Positions 50,702-59,589 of a stretch of 64,000 bases of DNA are shown in pieces. The first letter of the stretch is position 1, and each line of letters begins with the position of its first letter. The position numbers and the translations under genes were made by a program. The DNA comes from HGM04593 sp045631905. GTDB taxonomy: Bacteria; Bacteroidota; Bacteroidia; Bacteroidales; Bacteroidaceae. Where the stretch lies: positions 8,227-72,226 of the forward strand of contig JAZQVO010000012.1 of the NCBI GenBank assembly GCA_045631905.1, written 5' to 3'. The notes beneath the pieces are model-generated. The model had not been told where the DNA came from and did no database searches. It saw only the letters and a program-made list of their open reading frames with translations.

Positions 50702-51604
50702 TTAATAACCTTCGCGTCTTAGTTTCTCGGCCTCATCTTCGCTTATCCACTCTATTGCATTCACAAAATCACCAACTACATTGGGATAGGCCATGCTGGG
50801 CACATATAGTGTCATATATTGGAAGATAAACTTCTCGCAACTACTGTAATACGAGGTATACATCGAGGGCTGATACATATTTATTATACCCTCCTCGCCG
50901 TAGAGCGTACCGAAGGCCTCGCTTGTGGGACCGAACTTCTGCTCCTCGAACTCTATTAGGGGGTTCAGAATATCGTTGGTCGTAAATTTCACTTTAAAAT
51001 CGTAACCTTCGTAGAAGAAGTCCTTTATTATGATTGTGTTCTCGTTTTCGGGGTCTATAACCGAGTAGGTGAGACGACCATCGACATTTGTATAGTTCTC
51101 CAAGAAGGTCGATAGTGCTATAAAACAAGGACCTGTAAAGGCGTTGATGTCGAACTTGCAAGCCTTTATCAGCAACACGTTGGCATCGATGCCATATACA
51201 TCGTTCTCGGTTTCGGTGGTGGGTATAAGACGCAGAGCAAAACCGAGCGAGTCGGTTACTGCAAGGTTGTCGGGATAACCTTTTACCTCGAGGTTGCCCA
51301 CAAGCTCACCGGCCTTTATGGTTACGGTGTTCGATTCTATGCTGTAATGACGACCCTCTATCGCATTGGAGATGCTGTCTACAATCTCCACACCAAATGT
51401 ACGGTCGTAATCACATGCTCTTGTGGCTACGATGGGCACCTTGTAGCTGTCGCTTGTTTCGAGAACAGGAAACTCGTACAAAGTATCGGAGAACATAACA
51501 AAGCCCGGGCCGTTGTATGTTGTGTACTCTGCATCGGTGTCACATGCTGTGAACGAGAGGAGCAGAGCCGAGACTATACATAAATTTCTTATTATCTGTT
51601 TCAT
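50702..51604 (-). CDS. DUF4984/DUF4843-like lipoprotein next to SusD
   Basis: A 300-residue lipoprotein: lipobox FTAC (Cys21), followed by DTDAEYTTYNGPGFVMFSD. The first 130 residues have the Calx-beta-like pattern of this family (YKVPIVATRACDYDRTFGVEIVD ... in part; AIEGRHYSIESNTVTIKAGE). The remaining half contains FIALSTFLENYTNVDGRLTYS and aromatic strands. Proteins of this sort are regularly encoded directly after susD and are thought to sit at the cell surface. I cannot separate DUF4984 from DUF4843 by eye. Confidence 0.7.
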   Translation of the reverse strand: MKQIIRNLCIVSALLLSFTACDTDAEYTTYNGPGFVMFSDTLYEFPVLETSDSYKVPIVATRACDYDRTFGVEIVDSISNAIEGRHYSIESNTVTIKAGELVGNLEVKGYPDNLAVTDSLGFALRLIPTTETENDVYGIDANVLLIKACKFDINAFTGPCFIALSTFLENYTNVDGRLTYSVIDPENENTIIIKDFFYEGYDFKVKFTTNDILNPLIEFEEQKFGPTSEAFGTLYGEEGIINMYQPSMYTSYYSSCEKFIFQYMTLYVPSMAYPNVVGDFVNAIEWISEDEAEKLRREGY

Positions 51605-51621
51605 ATATAATCCTTTATTTG

Positions 51622-53154
51622 TTATTTGTTACTTTTATTACCCACTATCTGAGAGCCGGGTGCATCGAGCTCATGCTGAGGTATGGGCCACACGAAAAGA
51701 GGGTTCTCCTTGTCCACCTTCAAACTGCTACCGTGGGGCAACGACTGCTCCTGAGGCTCACGCTCAAAGCCTTTCTCCCAACGTTTGAGATCCTGCAAAC
51801 GGAAACCCTCCATGTAGAGTTCCTTCACACGCTCCTCCTCTATTATAGTCATCGCGTTGTCGGCATTCATGGCTACACCGCCACCAAAAGAGGTGTAACG
51901 CTTTGAACGCAAGGCCGAGATATCCTTACCCGCCTTGTTGTAGTCGGGGGTAGGTTTGCGTGCATAGGCCTCGGCACGAATGAGGTACTGTTCCGAAAGG
52001 CGGAACACCTTGGGCATGCTCACATGCAACAACTGTGCCGAGTTGAAGAGGTCGGCGTTACCATAGTACTTGTAGAGCAAAGGCCACTGCAAACCATGTG
52101 TGTAACCTGTCTGCACATTCACAAAGAAGATATCATCGCGAAGGTCGTTGGTCTCGTAGAGGTTGAAAACCCAAAGAGCAGGCACATAGTCGGGGTAGTA
52201 GTTCGAATAGTCGAAGTTCCAGAAGATTCGGCCTAACGCACCACCATAATTTGTGGTAGTGTAACCCACCTTCCAGATGGTTTCGAAAGCAAGGTCGTGC
52301 TCCCACATATACTGATAGTAGCTCACACCCGATGTGGCCTCGGTATTAACACTTGCAAGCTCGTAGTACCCGCTGTCGATAATTTTTGTCGAATATTTGA
52401 TAGCTTCGTCCCAATCGCGCATATAAAGAGCGACACGGGCACGGAGAGCATACACGGTATATTCGTTAAAGTATTCGGCGGCGTTAAACAACTCGCCATC
52501 AACCGATGTGTCGTAGTCTTCGCCCAAAGCAAGATACTCGGCGGCACGGTCGAGCTCGCCAAGCACAAATTGGTAAGAGTCGTAGAGCGATGCACGCTTA
52601 ATCTCCTTTTTACCATAATAGCTGTCGGCAATTACTATTCCGAGCTCGTTTTTAGCCTCATCGTCCGACTTGTAATCGACGCAGAAGAGCTTTATGAGCT
52701 CGGCATGAGCAAGCGCACGGGCAAACACAGCCTCTCCACGCAGACGCTCCAAATAGTCGAGGTCATCGTCATCGGTAATAGTTTTTTCGAGCTTAACGGC
52801 ATTGTCGAGGAAGAAGTTACAGTTTCCTATCACCTCGTATAGCGAAGCATACACAGCCTCGATCTCGGTGCTGGTGGGGAGTATATCCCAACGCCATATT
52901 GAACCATAGGTGTTAGAGTAACCGTTCACCGCATATACAAAGTCGCTTTGAATATCGGGCAACAGGGTGAGATAACCGCTGTAAAGAGCACTGCTCATGA
53001 GCGACGAATATATACCAATAACAGCCTCGTCGGCCTGGTCGATGTTTGTTATCGCCTTATGCTCCTCTATTGCATTTTCGGGGAACTTGTCCAAGCAAGA
53101 TGTTGCTCCAAACGACAAAAGAGCAAGTAGTATAAATATCTTTATATTTTTCAT
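51622..53154 (-). CDS. SusD/RagB-family outer membrane nutrient-binding lipoprotein
   Basis: A 510-residue SusD homologue, the lid that captures substrate for the SusC channel. The lipobox is ATSC (Cys20, followed by LDKFPENAI). The helical TPR framework is visible (ADEAVIGIYSSLMSSALYSG, RGEAVFARALAHAELIKLF) and the C-terminal signature is present (LRSKRY, EERVKELYMEGFRLQDLKRW). It begins 15 bases after susC. Substrate cannot be told from the sequence; no sugar-cutting enzymes are encoded nearby, so a peptide or glycopeptide substrate deserves consideration. Confidence 0.95.
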   Translation of the reverse strand: MKNIKIFILLALLSFGATSCLDKFPENAIEEHKAITNIDQADEAVIGIYSSLMSSALYSGYLTLLPDIQSDFVYAVNGYSNTYGSIWRWDILPTSTEIEAVYASLYEVIGNCNFFLDNAVKLEKTITDDDDLDYLERLRGEAVFARALAHAELIKLFCVDYKSDDEAKNELGIVIADSYYGKKEIKRASLYDSYQFVLGELDRAAEYLALGEDYDTSVDGELFNAAEYFNEYTVYALRARVALYMRDWDEAIKYSTKIIDSGYYELASVNTEATSGVSYYQYMWEHDLAFETIWKVGYTTTNYGGALGRIFWNFDYSNYYPDYVPALWVFNLYETNDLRDDIFFVNVQTGYTHGLQWPLLYKYYGNADLFNSAQLLHVSMPKVFRLSEQYLIRAEAYARKPTPDYNKAGKDISALRSKRYTSFGGGVAMNADNAMTIIEEERVKELYMEGFRLQDLKRWEKGFEREPQEQSLPHGSSLKVDKENPLFVWPIPQHELDAPGSQIVGNKSNK

Positions 53155-53169
53155 AATAGTCTCTTGTTT

Positions 53170-56106
53170 TTAGAACGTAATCTCCAAACCACATGTATAC
53201 TGGCGCGACATGGGATATTGCGCCGCGTAAATATTGTTTGCACCCTCGGGGTCCACACCGCTGAACTTTGTAACGGTAAAGAGGTTCTGTCCCTGCACAT
53301 AGAGACGCATACGGCTCAGAGCCTTTGTCTTTTTGAGCAACGAAGCAGGCAGCTCATAGCTGAGCATGAGGTTCTTTAAACGCAGGAACGAAGCATCTTC
53401 GAGGAAACGCGTATCCATTTGAGGAGTAATGCCGTAACGGGGAATATCGGCAATATCACCGGGTTTCTTCCAGCGGTTGTACAACATACGCTTCGACTGG
53501 TTGTAACCTGTGTACAAGCCGTTGCTCTCCTCGAAGAAACGGTCGTTATTGAACATCCAACGGTCTTTAACCCAACTGAAATTAGCTGTGAGTGAAAGCC
53601 CCTTGTAGCTTACCGATGTTCCGAAACCACCCTGCCAAGGAGCAATATAGTTCTTGCCAACCATCACCTTGTCGCTCTCGTTGCACTCGGTGGTGATGTT
53701 ACCATCTTTGTCGTACCAAAGAGCATCACCGTTTGCGGGGTTCACGCCTGCATAACGGTTCATGAAGAACTCGCCAACGGGGTGACCTACAACCAACTTT
53801 GTTGCTGTGGTACCCACAACATACTCGCGAACACCATTGTAGAGGTCGGTTATCTCGTTTTTGTTATATGAGGCATTTGCACTTACGTTCCACACAAAAT
53901 CGTCGGTGCGTATAATGTCGGCATTAAGCGAAATTTCGGCACCTTTGTTCACCATGGTACCCACGTTGTCCCAACGGCTTCCGAAACCGTTGTTTACATA
54001 GGACTGCGGTACAGCCATGAGCATGTCGGTGGTCTTCTTGTAATAAAGCTCTATATCGGCATTTATGCGATGGAAGAAACCGAGGTGGAAAGCCACGTTC
54101 GATGTCCAGAGCTTTTCCCAGCTCAAATCTTCGTTACCCTCGCTCGCAGGGGTGATACCGGGGTTATCCTTGTAGTTACTACCACTACTTACAAGAGCAA
54201 GGTGGTCGTAGTCGGGTATTGTGGAGTTACCCGATGTACCTGTGCTCACTGCCACCTGTGCGTTTGTGAGCCAGTCGACCTTTTGCAAGAATTTCTCTCT
54301 TTTTGCGTTCCACATGAAGCCGAGCGACCAGAATGTAGCCCAACGACCATTCTTTCCGAAACGCGAAGAGGCATCGGTACGAGCCGAGAAGTCTACATAA
54401 TACTTGTCCATGAAGTTATATTCAGCACGGCCGAAGAACGAGAGGAAGGCGTGCGAAGAGTAGGTGTTGGCCCACGATGTTGCACGTGTACCCGAAGAGA
54501 GCAAAGTGAAAGAGTCGTTGCTCTGACCGCGTGTCACCACCTGGAAGCCCTCGGAACGGTAATCGACACCCTCCTGACCAAGCATCAGATTGAAGTTATG
54601 CTTCTTGTTTATGTCGAAGAGATAGTTTGCCGTGTTGGTGATTGTGAGGTTCACGGTTGTACCCGACGCACGACCGGCTGTACCCTGGTTGTTGTTACCA
54701 ACGAAGCTGGGGTACGACTTCATGTCGGTTGTAGAGTGTGTAAAGTCTACACCCACCTGCGAACGCAACACAAGGTCTTTTATGGGAGAATATTCGGCAT
54801 AAAGCACGCTGATAGCCTTGTATTTTGCAAGCTCCATGGGGTTATACTTAATCCATTCAAGAGGGTTGTAACCTTTACCCTCCCAGCTACCGTCTTTCGA
54901 AGAGGCAACCGAGCCGTCTTCTTTGAAGGGGTTCCAGTAGGGCAACATGAAACGGCATGCCGATATTGGTGTGTAAAGAGCATACTCACCATCGTCGGCC
55001 TGCTGAACCTCCTCGTATGTGAGCATGGTGTTTGTACCCACCTTTATCTTGTCGCTTGCCTTTACATCGGCGTTCACACGCATATTGTAGCGACGGAAGG
55101 TCGAAGCCTGTGCAATACCCTCTTGGTCGAAGAAACCTGCCGAAACAAAGTAGTTGAGCTTGTCGGTCGCATGGTTAAGCGAGAGGTCGTAGCTCTGCAA
55201 GCCGGCCTTGTCGTTGAAGACAGCGTCGAGCCAGTTTACATCTGTTTTTGAAAGGATATTATAATCTTGCCCTTTGTCGAGACCAAGTTCCTTTTCAAAC
55301 TCAATGCGCTCGGCAGTGTTCATAAGTGTCCAGTTGCCATGCGCTATATTTGAGAAGCCCCACTGAGAACGGAAGGTGACGTTCACCTTTTCGGTACTTG
55401 TTCCACGCTTACTTGTGATGACCACCACACCGTTAGCCGCACGTGCACCATAGATAGATGTAGAAGAGGCATCTTTTAACACGTTGATGCTCTCTATGTC
55501 GGCAGGGTTGATGGTGTTAAAATCGCTCGCCGTGATGGGCACACCGTCTAATATAAAAAGAGGTGATGTTCCCGAGCTGATTGAGTTGGTACCGCGAATT
55601 TGAAAAGTTGCCGCCTTGCTGGGCTCACCCGAGTTGGAGAGCACGGTCATACCGGGGGTTAAACCCTGCAACGCCTGGTCGAAACCCGCAGTAGGTACAT
55701 TTTCAATTTTTTCGGCTTTTACAGTAGATACCGAACCTGTGATGGTACCTTTCTTGCGCACACCGTAACCGACAACGATAACCTCGTCCATAGCCTGCGC
55801 CTCGACAGCGAGCACCACGTCGAGTTGCTTTGTGGCCGCATTAACCACATGCTCCTGTTTCTCGTGTCCCACATAGCTGAACACGAGAATAGCCTCATCG
55901 GTTCCCTTAATCTCAATGGTATAATTACCGTCAAAATCGGTAATTGTACCGTTTGTACTACCTTTTTGCATAATGCCCACACCCAACAACGGCATGTTAT
56001 CCTCGTTAGAGGTGACATTTCCTTTCACCGTGAAATATTGGGCGAAGGTTGCCTGCATGGCCAATGTGCAAAGGAATACAAACAAAAGGATTCCTTTTTT
56101 TCTCAT
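53170..56106 (-). CDS. SusC/RagA-family TonB-linked outer membrane protein
   Basis: A 978-residue TonB-dependent transporter. After the signal peptide (about 22 residues, ending ATFA-QY) there is the carboxypeptidase-like domain (VKGNVTSNEDNMPLLGVGIM ... in part; FDGNYTIEI), the TonB-box-type VIVVGYG, a plug domain (ALQGLTPGM, PLFILDGVPI, INVLKDASSTSIYGARAANG) and a 22-strand barrel ending in the aromatic terminal strand (QYTCGLEITF). It is the first gene of the nine-gene leftward operon. It lacks the N-terminal signalling extension that would pair it with an anti-sigma factor, and no sigma/anti-sigma genes lie next to it. Confidence 0.96.
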   Translation of the reverse strand: MRKKGILLFVFLCTLAMQATFAQYFTVKGNVTSNEDNMPLLGVGIMQKGSTNGTITDFDGNYTIEIKGTDEAILVFSYVGHEKQEHVVNAATKQLDVVLAVEAQAMDEVIVVGYGVRKKGTITGSVSTVKAEKIENVPTAGFDQALQGLTPGMTVLSNSGEPSKAATFQIRGTNSISSGTSPLFILDGVPITASDFNTINPADIESINVLKDASSTSIYGARAANGVVVITSKRGTSTEKVNVTFRSQWGFSNIAHGNWTLMNTAERIEFEKELGLDKGQDYNILSKTDVNWLDAVFNDKAGLQSYDLSLNHATDKLNYFVSAGFFDQEGIAQASTFRRYNMRVNADVKASDKIKVGTNTMLTYEEVQQADDGEYALYTPISACRFMLPYWNPFKEDGSVASSKDGSWEGKGYNPLEWIKYNPMELAKYKAISVLYAEYSPIKDLVLRSQVGVDFTHSTTDMKSYPSFVGNNNQGTAGRASGTTVNLTITNTANYLFDINKKHNFNLMLGQEGVDYRSEGFQVVTRGQSNDSFTLLSSGTRATSWANTYSSHAFLSFFGRAEYNFMDKYYVDFSARTDASSRFGKNGRWATFWSLGFMWNAKREKFLQKVDWLTNAQVAVSTGTSGNSTIPDYDHLALVSSGSNYKDNPGITPASEGNEDLSWEKLWTSNVAFHLGFFHRINADIELYYKKTTDMLMAVPQSYVNNGFGSRWDNVGTMVNKGAEISLNADIIRTDDFVWNVSANASYNKNEITDLYNGVREYVVGTTATKLVVGHPVGEFFMNRYAGVNPANGDALWYDKDGNITTECNESDKVMVGKNYIAPWQGGFGTSVSYKGLSLTANFSWVKDRWMFNNDRFFEESNGLYTGYNQSKRMLYNRWKKPGDIADIPRYGITPQMDTRFLEDASFLRLKNLMLSYELPASLLKKTKALSRMRLYVQGQNLFTVTKFSGVDPEGANNIYAAQYPMSRQYTCGLEITF

Positions 56107-56158
56107 TTTGTTATTTAAATATATTTATAATGTTTAGCCTAAACACAATAAAACATGT

Positions 56159-56183
56159 CGGCATTTTTGCTTTCAAAATGCCG
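56159..56183 (-). promoter_or_regulatory. hairpin in the susC leader
   Basis: A 9-bp stem CGGCATTTT/AAAATGCCG with a 7-base loop, 50-75 bases ahead of the susC ATG and inside the predicted leader. No T run follows, so it is not a plain terminator; it could be a site for regulation by a small RNA or protein. Confidence 0.5.
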
Positions 56184-56244
56184 ATATTGCTCTGTTTTTG
56201 AATATATATTCAGATTATATTCAATAATATACACAAAACCTTGC

Positions 56245-56252
56245 AAAATTAG
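56245..56252 (-). promoter_or_regulatory. -7 box of the susC operon
   Basis: On the minus strand TAATTTTG matches TAnnTTTG exactly. The leader to the susC ATG at 56106 would be about 135 bases. The -33 position has only ATTG with a long spacer. Confidence 0.5.
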
Positions 56253-56369
56253 GAAAATTATCCCTAAAAATTACAATTTTTGCCTAAAAAAGTGATAAAA
56301 AGCGCCGTTTTTAATACATATACATGGCTTTTTAGTGCAAAAATGTTAAAAACGACACACTATTGCATA

Positions 56370-56408
56370 TGCAAAAAGGATATTACACGAAAACGCATAA
56401 TATCCTTT
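56370..56408 (-). terminator. terminator of the ysxC/TlpA-like pair
   Basis: On the minus strand AAAGGATATTA and TAATATCCTTT form an 11-bp stem with a 12-base loop, ending in TTTTTGC. It lies 30 bases after the stop at 56438. Confidence 0.75.
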
Positions 56409-56437
56409 ATATAAAGCAGGAGATAACCAGTAGAAGG

Positions 56438-57535
56438 TTACTCGAGAATCTTCTTCAACAAAGCATCGAGCTCCTTGGGAGAGACGTTGCGTGCAACTAT
56501 CATGCCTTTCCCGTTCACAAGCACATTTGAGGGGATAGCATCGACGCCATACGCTGTTGCCACCTCGCTGCTACCGCCTCCGGGGTTACAGAGCACCAAG
56601 CCCGAGATGCCCAAAGTTTTCACAGCATCGCGACACTCTTCAATATCGCCATCGAGTGAGAGATAGACCGTTTTAAGCCCCTTTTTATTATACTTTGCGC
56701 AAACCTTTTGAAGTTCGGGAATTTCGGCACGGCAGGGAGCACACCAACTTGCCCAAAATTGCAAGAGGGTTATGTCGGCCCCCTCCACAATATTGGAAAA
56801 GAGCACCTTATCCCCCGCAAGGGAGTTAAGCTCGAAATTCTGGAATTTACCGCCCACACCCAGCTCTTTCTGCTTTAACGCTATACTTACACGGTACTCC
56901 AAATAGTCGTTTATGGTGTTGTAACGGGCATCGCGAAAGTAGGCAGGCACACCCTCCATCATTTCGGCAAGGGCAAGCACATCTATCATCTTATAGGCTC
57001 GGGACAAAATGTAAAAGCCAAGACCGTTGTCGATGTTATTGCCGATAGCCAACACCGAGAATTTTTTAAGGTTGGCCGTAGCACTCTCTCGCTCGGCCAC
57101 AAGGCTGTCGAGCATGCTTTCGCCCATGCCCATCTGCGAGGCATAAGCAGGAGAGGTTACATGCTCCAACGCCTTCAAATGCTCGCTCGCCGAGATGAAG
57201 CGTTGCAAAATTTCGTTGCCCTCGGTGCCGGCACGCGACATCTCGGTGGAAAAATCCACCTCTATAACCCCGGGTTCAAGAACAACAGGGCCCGCTATCG
57301 CCCTATTTTCGGCAAGCAACATGCGCACACTCCTTTCGTGGTATCCCCCGCTGAACTCAAATTTCCCGTTCTGCACAACAGCAGAGTCGGCAACGCTGTA
57401 ATCTTCGTCGAACCTCAACATGTAGATTACCACACCGTCCTCGGCCGTGGCAAAGGTTCCTTTTATCTTGTAACCATCGTTGCTACATGCCACCAAGAAG
57501 AGCGCGACGGCAAGAAACCAAAATATATTCTTCAT
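56438..57535 (-). CDS. TlpA-like thioredoxin-fold lipoprotein (DUF4369 plus AhpC/TSA)
   Basis: A 365-residue lipoprotein (Cys17 in FLVAC) with an N-terminal DUF4369-like domain (YKIKGTFATAEDGVVIYMLRF...), a helical middle, and a C-terminal thioredoxin domain whose active site is WASWCAPCR (Cys265 and Cys268). Such proteins act as thiol-disulfide reductases at the envelope. The cis-proline position reads DAIPSNVLV. It is encoded six bases after ysxC, and a terminator follows, so the two are probably one transcript and separate from the SusC operon. Confidence 0.92.
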   Translation of the reverse strand: MKNIFWFLAVALFLVACSNDGYKIKGTFATAEDGVVIYMLRFDEDYSVADSAVVQNGKFEFSGGYHERSVRMLLAENRAIAGPVVLEPGVIEVDFSTEMSRAGTEGNEILQRFISASEHLKALEHVTSPAYASQMGMGESMLDSLVAERESATANLKKFSVLAIGNNIDNGLGFYILSRAYKMIDVLALAEMMEGVPAYFRDARYNTINDYLEYRVSIALKQKELGVGGKFQNFELNSLAGDKVLFSNIVEGADITLLQFWASWCAPCRAEIPELQKVCAKYNKKGLKTVYLSLDGDIEECRDAVKTLGISGLVLCNPGGGSSEVATAYGVDAIPSNVLVNGKGMIVARNVSPKELDALLKKILE

Positions 57536-57541
57536 CGTTTA

Positions 57542-58153
57542 CTACTCTTTTATCGATTCGTTTATATCGTTTATGTAGGCAAGGAGTTCGTCGCGCCCCA
57601 TGGCACTCTCCGACGATGTGACAAAGATAGGGGGTAGTTCCTCCCAATCTTCGAGCAGACGTTTTTTGTAAGCAGCCACGTTGGCACCAAGAGCGGTCTT
57701 TGTGAGTTTGTCGGCTTTTGTGAAAACTATGGCAAAAGGCACACCGTTCTCGCCCAACCATTCAAAAAACTCCAAATCAATCTTTTGCGGTTCGTGACGG
57801 CTGTCTATGAGCACAAAAAGATTGGTCATCGACTCACGCTCCAACACATAGGAGGATATGATGTGCTCTAACTGTTCGTTCTGCTTTTTACTGCGCTTGG
57901 CATAACCATAGCCGGGCAGGTCGACCAAGTACCACTCGTCGTTTATTATAAAATGGTTGATGAGCAGTGTCTTACCCGGCATGGCCGATGTCATGGCCAA
58001 CTTATTGTGGCGGGTAAGCATGTTTATAAGGCTCGACTTACCCACGTTGGAACGGCCTATGAAAGCATATTCGGGCTTTCCGTCCTGCGGGCACTTTTTC
58101 ACATCGCTGTTGCTTATCACAAAACGCGCTGTCTTTATTACCGGTGTATTCAT
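57542..58153 (-). CDS. ysxC: ribosome-biogenesis GTPase YsxC/EngB
   Basis: A 203-residue TrmE-like GTPase needed for 50S ribosome assembly. G1 is GRSNVGKS (33-40), G3 DLPGYGYA, G4 TKAD and G5 near FVTSSES. N-terminal IKTARFVISNSDVKKCP is typical. It precedes the TlpA-like gene by six bases. Upstream, TATCTTCG on the minus strand (58171-58178) is a possible -7 box. Confidence 0.96.
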   Translation of the reverse strand: MNTPVIKTARFVISNSDVKKCPQDGKPEYAFIGRSNVGKSSLINMLTRHNKLAMTSAMPGKTLLINHFIINDEWYLVDLPGYGYAKRSKKQNEQLEHIISSYVLERESMTNLFVLIDSRHEPQKIDLEFFEWLGENGVPFAIVFTKADKLTKTALGANVAAYKKRLLEDWEELPPIFVTSSESAMGRDELLAYINDINESIKE

Positions 58154-58272
58154 CTTTTGCTATTTTGACGCGAAGATAGAAAATTTTTGCAAACAATGAA
58201 AATTACGACAAAAGAAGCCCCCGAAACCGTGGTTCCGAGAGCCTCGCATAAATAAAATCGACCATGTAAATA

Positions 58273-58326
58273 AGAAGCTGTTTTTAATTATATCGCCAAA
58301 TTTTATAGGGCGAACCATCAGCTTCT
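58273..58326 (-). terminator. long-loop inverted repeat after the porin gene
   Basis: AGAAGCTG and CAGCTTCT pair around a 38-base interior that contains a further TCGCC/GGCGA stem. On the minus strand the outer stem is followed by TATTTA. It may be the terminator of the OprB-like gene (stop at 58366). The neighbouring 100 bases up to ysxC show nothing else clear. Confidence 0.45.
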
Positions 58327-58365
58327 ATAAGTAAATATCCTTTTTTTGAAATTTAAATCCAAAGA

Positions 58366-59394
58366 TTAGTTGCCAAGCTCGTAGCAAAGACGCAACTGCC
58401 CCACCACCGCACTACTGCCGTCGGTGCGTATGGCATGTATCGCCGGTTGCACGCTGAAACCCCGGCCGACAGGATAATTAAATGTCAGCTCAATATCTGT
58501 TTCGTGTCCGTCGGCACAAAAGAGACGGCTCACAGCCATACCCAAAGAACCGCCACGTCTTGTAACATCTTCGGCAACAAGAGCTGTCGCCCAAAAAGCA
58601 CGACACAACGCATTATCTGTGAGCTGTTTGGAGCCCTGCGCAAGAAGGCTTAAACGCGCCTGCCCCACACGAAACAACGCCTGCTCGACACCTCCCCACA
58701 CCCCAAACTCACTCTGCCCATGGGCCTTTTTTGTTGTCACGGCATAGCCCAGAGTATAAGAGGAGGCACCGCCATCAACAGCATACATTGCACTACCTAT
58801 GTTAAACAGCCCATCGCGCCCGGGACGAAAACGAAACTGCTCACCTACCTTGTCCGAAGGAGCACCGTTCATGAGCGTCTCACGCAACACCCAGCCGTTT
58901 TTGTTATATTCAACATGCAGGGCAAGTGCCGACTCGGGATACACGGCTATATCGTGATTTTCGGTAACGGTAGGTATTCCACCATAAGCCGAACCTGTAA
59001 AAAGCCCCGCAAGAGGGGTATTAAAATAATCCTCGTCGGCCGCTTTCAAACCAACAAACAGGGTTAAGGCACCATCAAAGAAATTTTGCGACAAACCAGC
59101 GTGAAAGAGCCTCAACCACCTGTTTTCGGCATCGATATTTGAAAAACCCATACGGTCGTCGGCAACAGCTTTTCCTGCACCATAGGTCGATAGCACCGAA
59201 GCATCAAAAAGCGCACCCTCCCATAACTTTACGCCAAAATCGGCATTAAAGAGATTGGCCCACCTTGTTCCTCCCTCCGACATATTCCACTGCCCCTCAC
59301 TGACAAGGCCGATGCTCCACGACACCCTCTTCTCCTGAGCCTGCAACAACTGCAAGCAGAACAACGCAACAAACAACGGTAAAAATTTTCTCAT
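58366..59394 (-). CDS. OprB-like outer membrane porin
   Basis: A 342-residue beta-barrel. Signal peptide ends near LQA-QEK (about residue 19). The mature chain is made of alternating amphipathic strands, ends with an aromatic strand and is rich in Gly/Ala/Ser. Segments GLKAADEDYFNTPLAGLFTG, YGGIPTVTE and AVYPESALALHVEYN match the pattern of carbohydrate-selective OprB porins. No enzyme or regulator lies with it; the secreted hydrolase next door is divergent. The sugar preference is unknown. Confidence 0.75.
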   Translation of the reverse strand: MRKFLPLFVALFCLQLLQAQEKRVSWSIGLVSEGQWNMSEGGTRWANLFNADFGVKLWEGALFDASVLSTYGAGKAVADDRMGFSNIDAENRWLRLFHAGLSQNFFDGALTLFVGLKAADEDYFNTPLAGLFTGSAYGGIPTVTENHDIAVYPESALALHVEYNKNGWVLRETLMNGAPSDKVGEQFRFRPGRDGLFNIGSAMYAVDGGASSYTLGYAVTTKKAHGQSEFGVWGGVEQALFRVGQARLSLLAQGSKQLTDNALCRAFWATALVAEDVTRRGGSLGMAVSRLFCADGHETDIELTFNYPVGRGFSVQPAIHAIRTDGSSAVVGQLRLCYELGN

Positions 59395-59530
59395 GATTCA
59401 AATTATTTTTTTGCAAAGTTCGGCACAAACGAGAGAAGCCACAATCGCAACATTTTGCTATTATCGTGAACAAGCAACACATATTTTAACTAAAAGGGTT
59501 AAAAAAAGAGACGGCAAAGAGGGCTTTGCG

Positions 59531-59561
59531 TTGTTTATGTCGCAAAATAGAGCTACATTCG
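59531..59561 (+). promoter_or_regulatory. weak promoter of the secreted hydrolase gene
   Basis: GTTG-type -33 (TTG 59531-59533), a 20-base spacer and TACATTCG (59554-59561, one mismatch). The leader would be about 25 bases. Confidence 0.35.
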
Positions 59562-59589
59562 TGACATAAACCTACAATATATAATAACC

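Larger units (their letters stand above)
56107..56437. other. intergenic region upstream of susC
   Basis: This 331-base A/T-rich gap holds the leader and -7 box of susC (56159-56252) and the terminator of the TlpA-like gene (56370-56408). I see no coding frame in it. Confidence 0.6.

Noticed and set aside
54070..55251. A 393-codon plus-strand frame opposite susC
   Set aside because: The translation is Cys/His/Val-rich and unlike any protein, while the minus strand encodes an unmistakable TonB-dependent barrel.
41289..56106. Mobile or integrated element carrying the S8/LRR operon
   Set aside because: No integrase, transposase, tRNA-adjacent direct repeats or clear composition break is visible at either edge; recent transfer cannot be claimed from this sequence alone.
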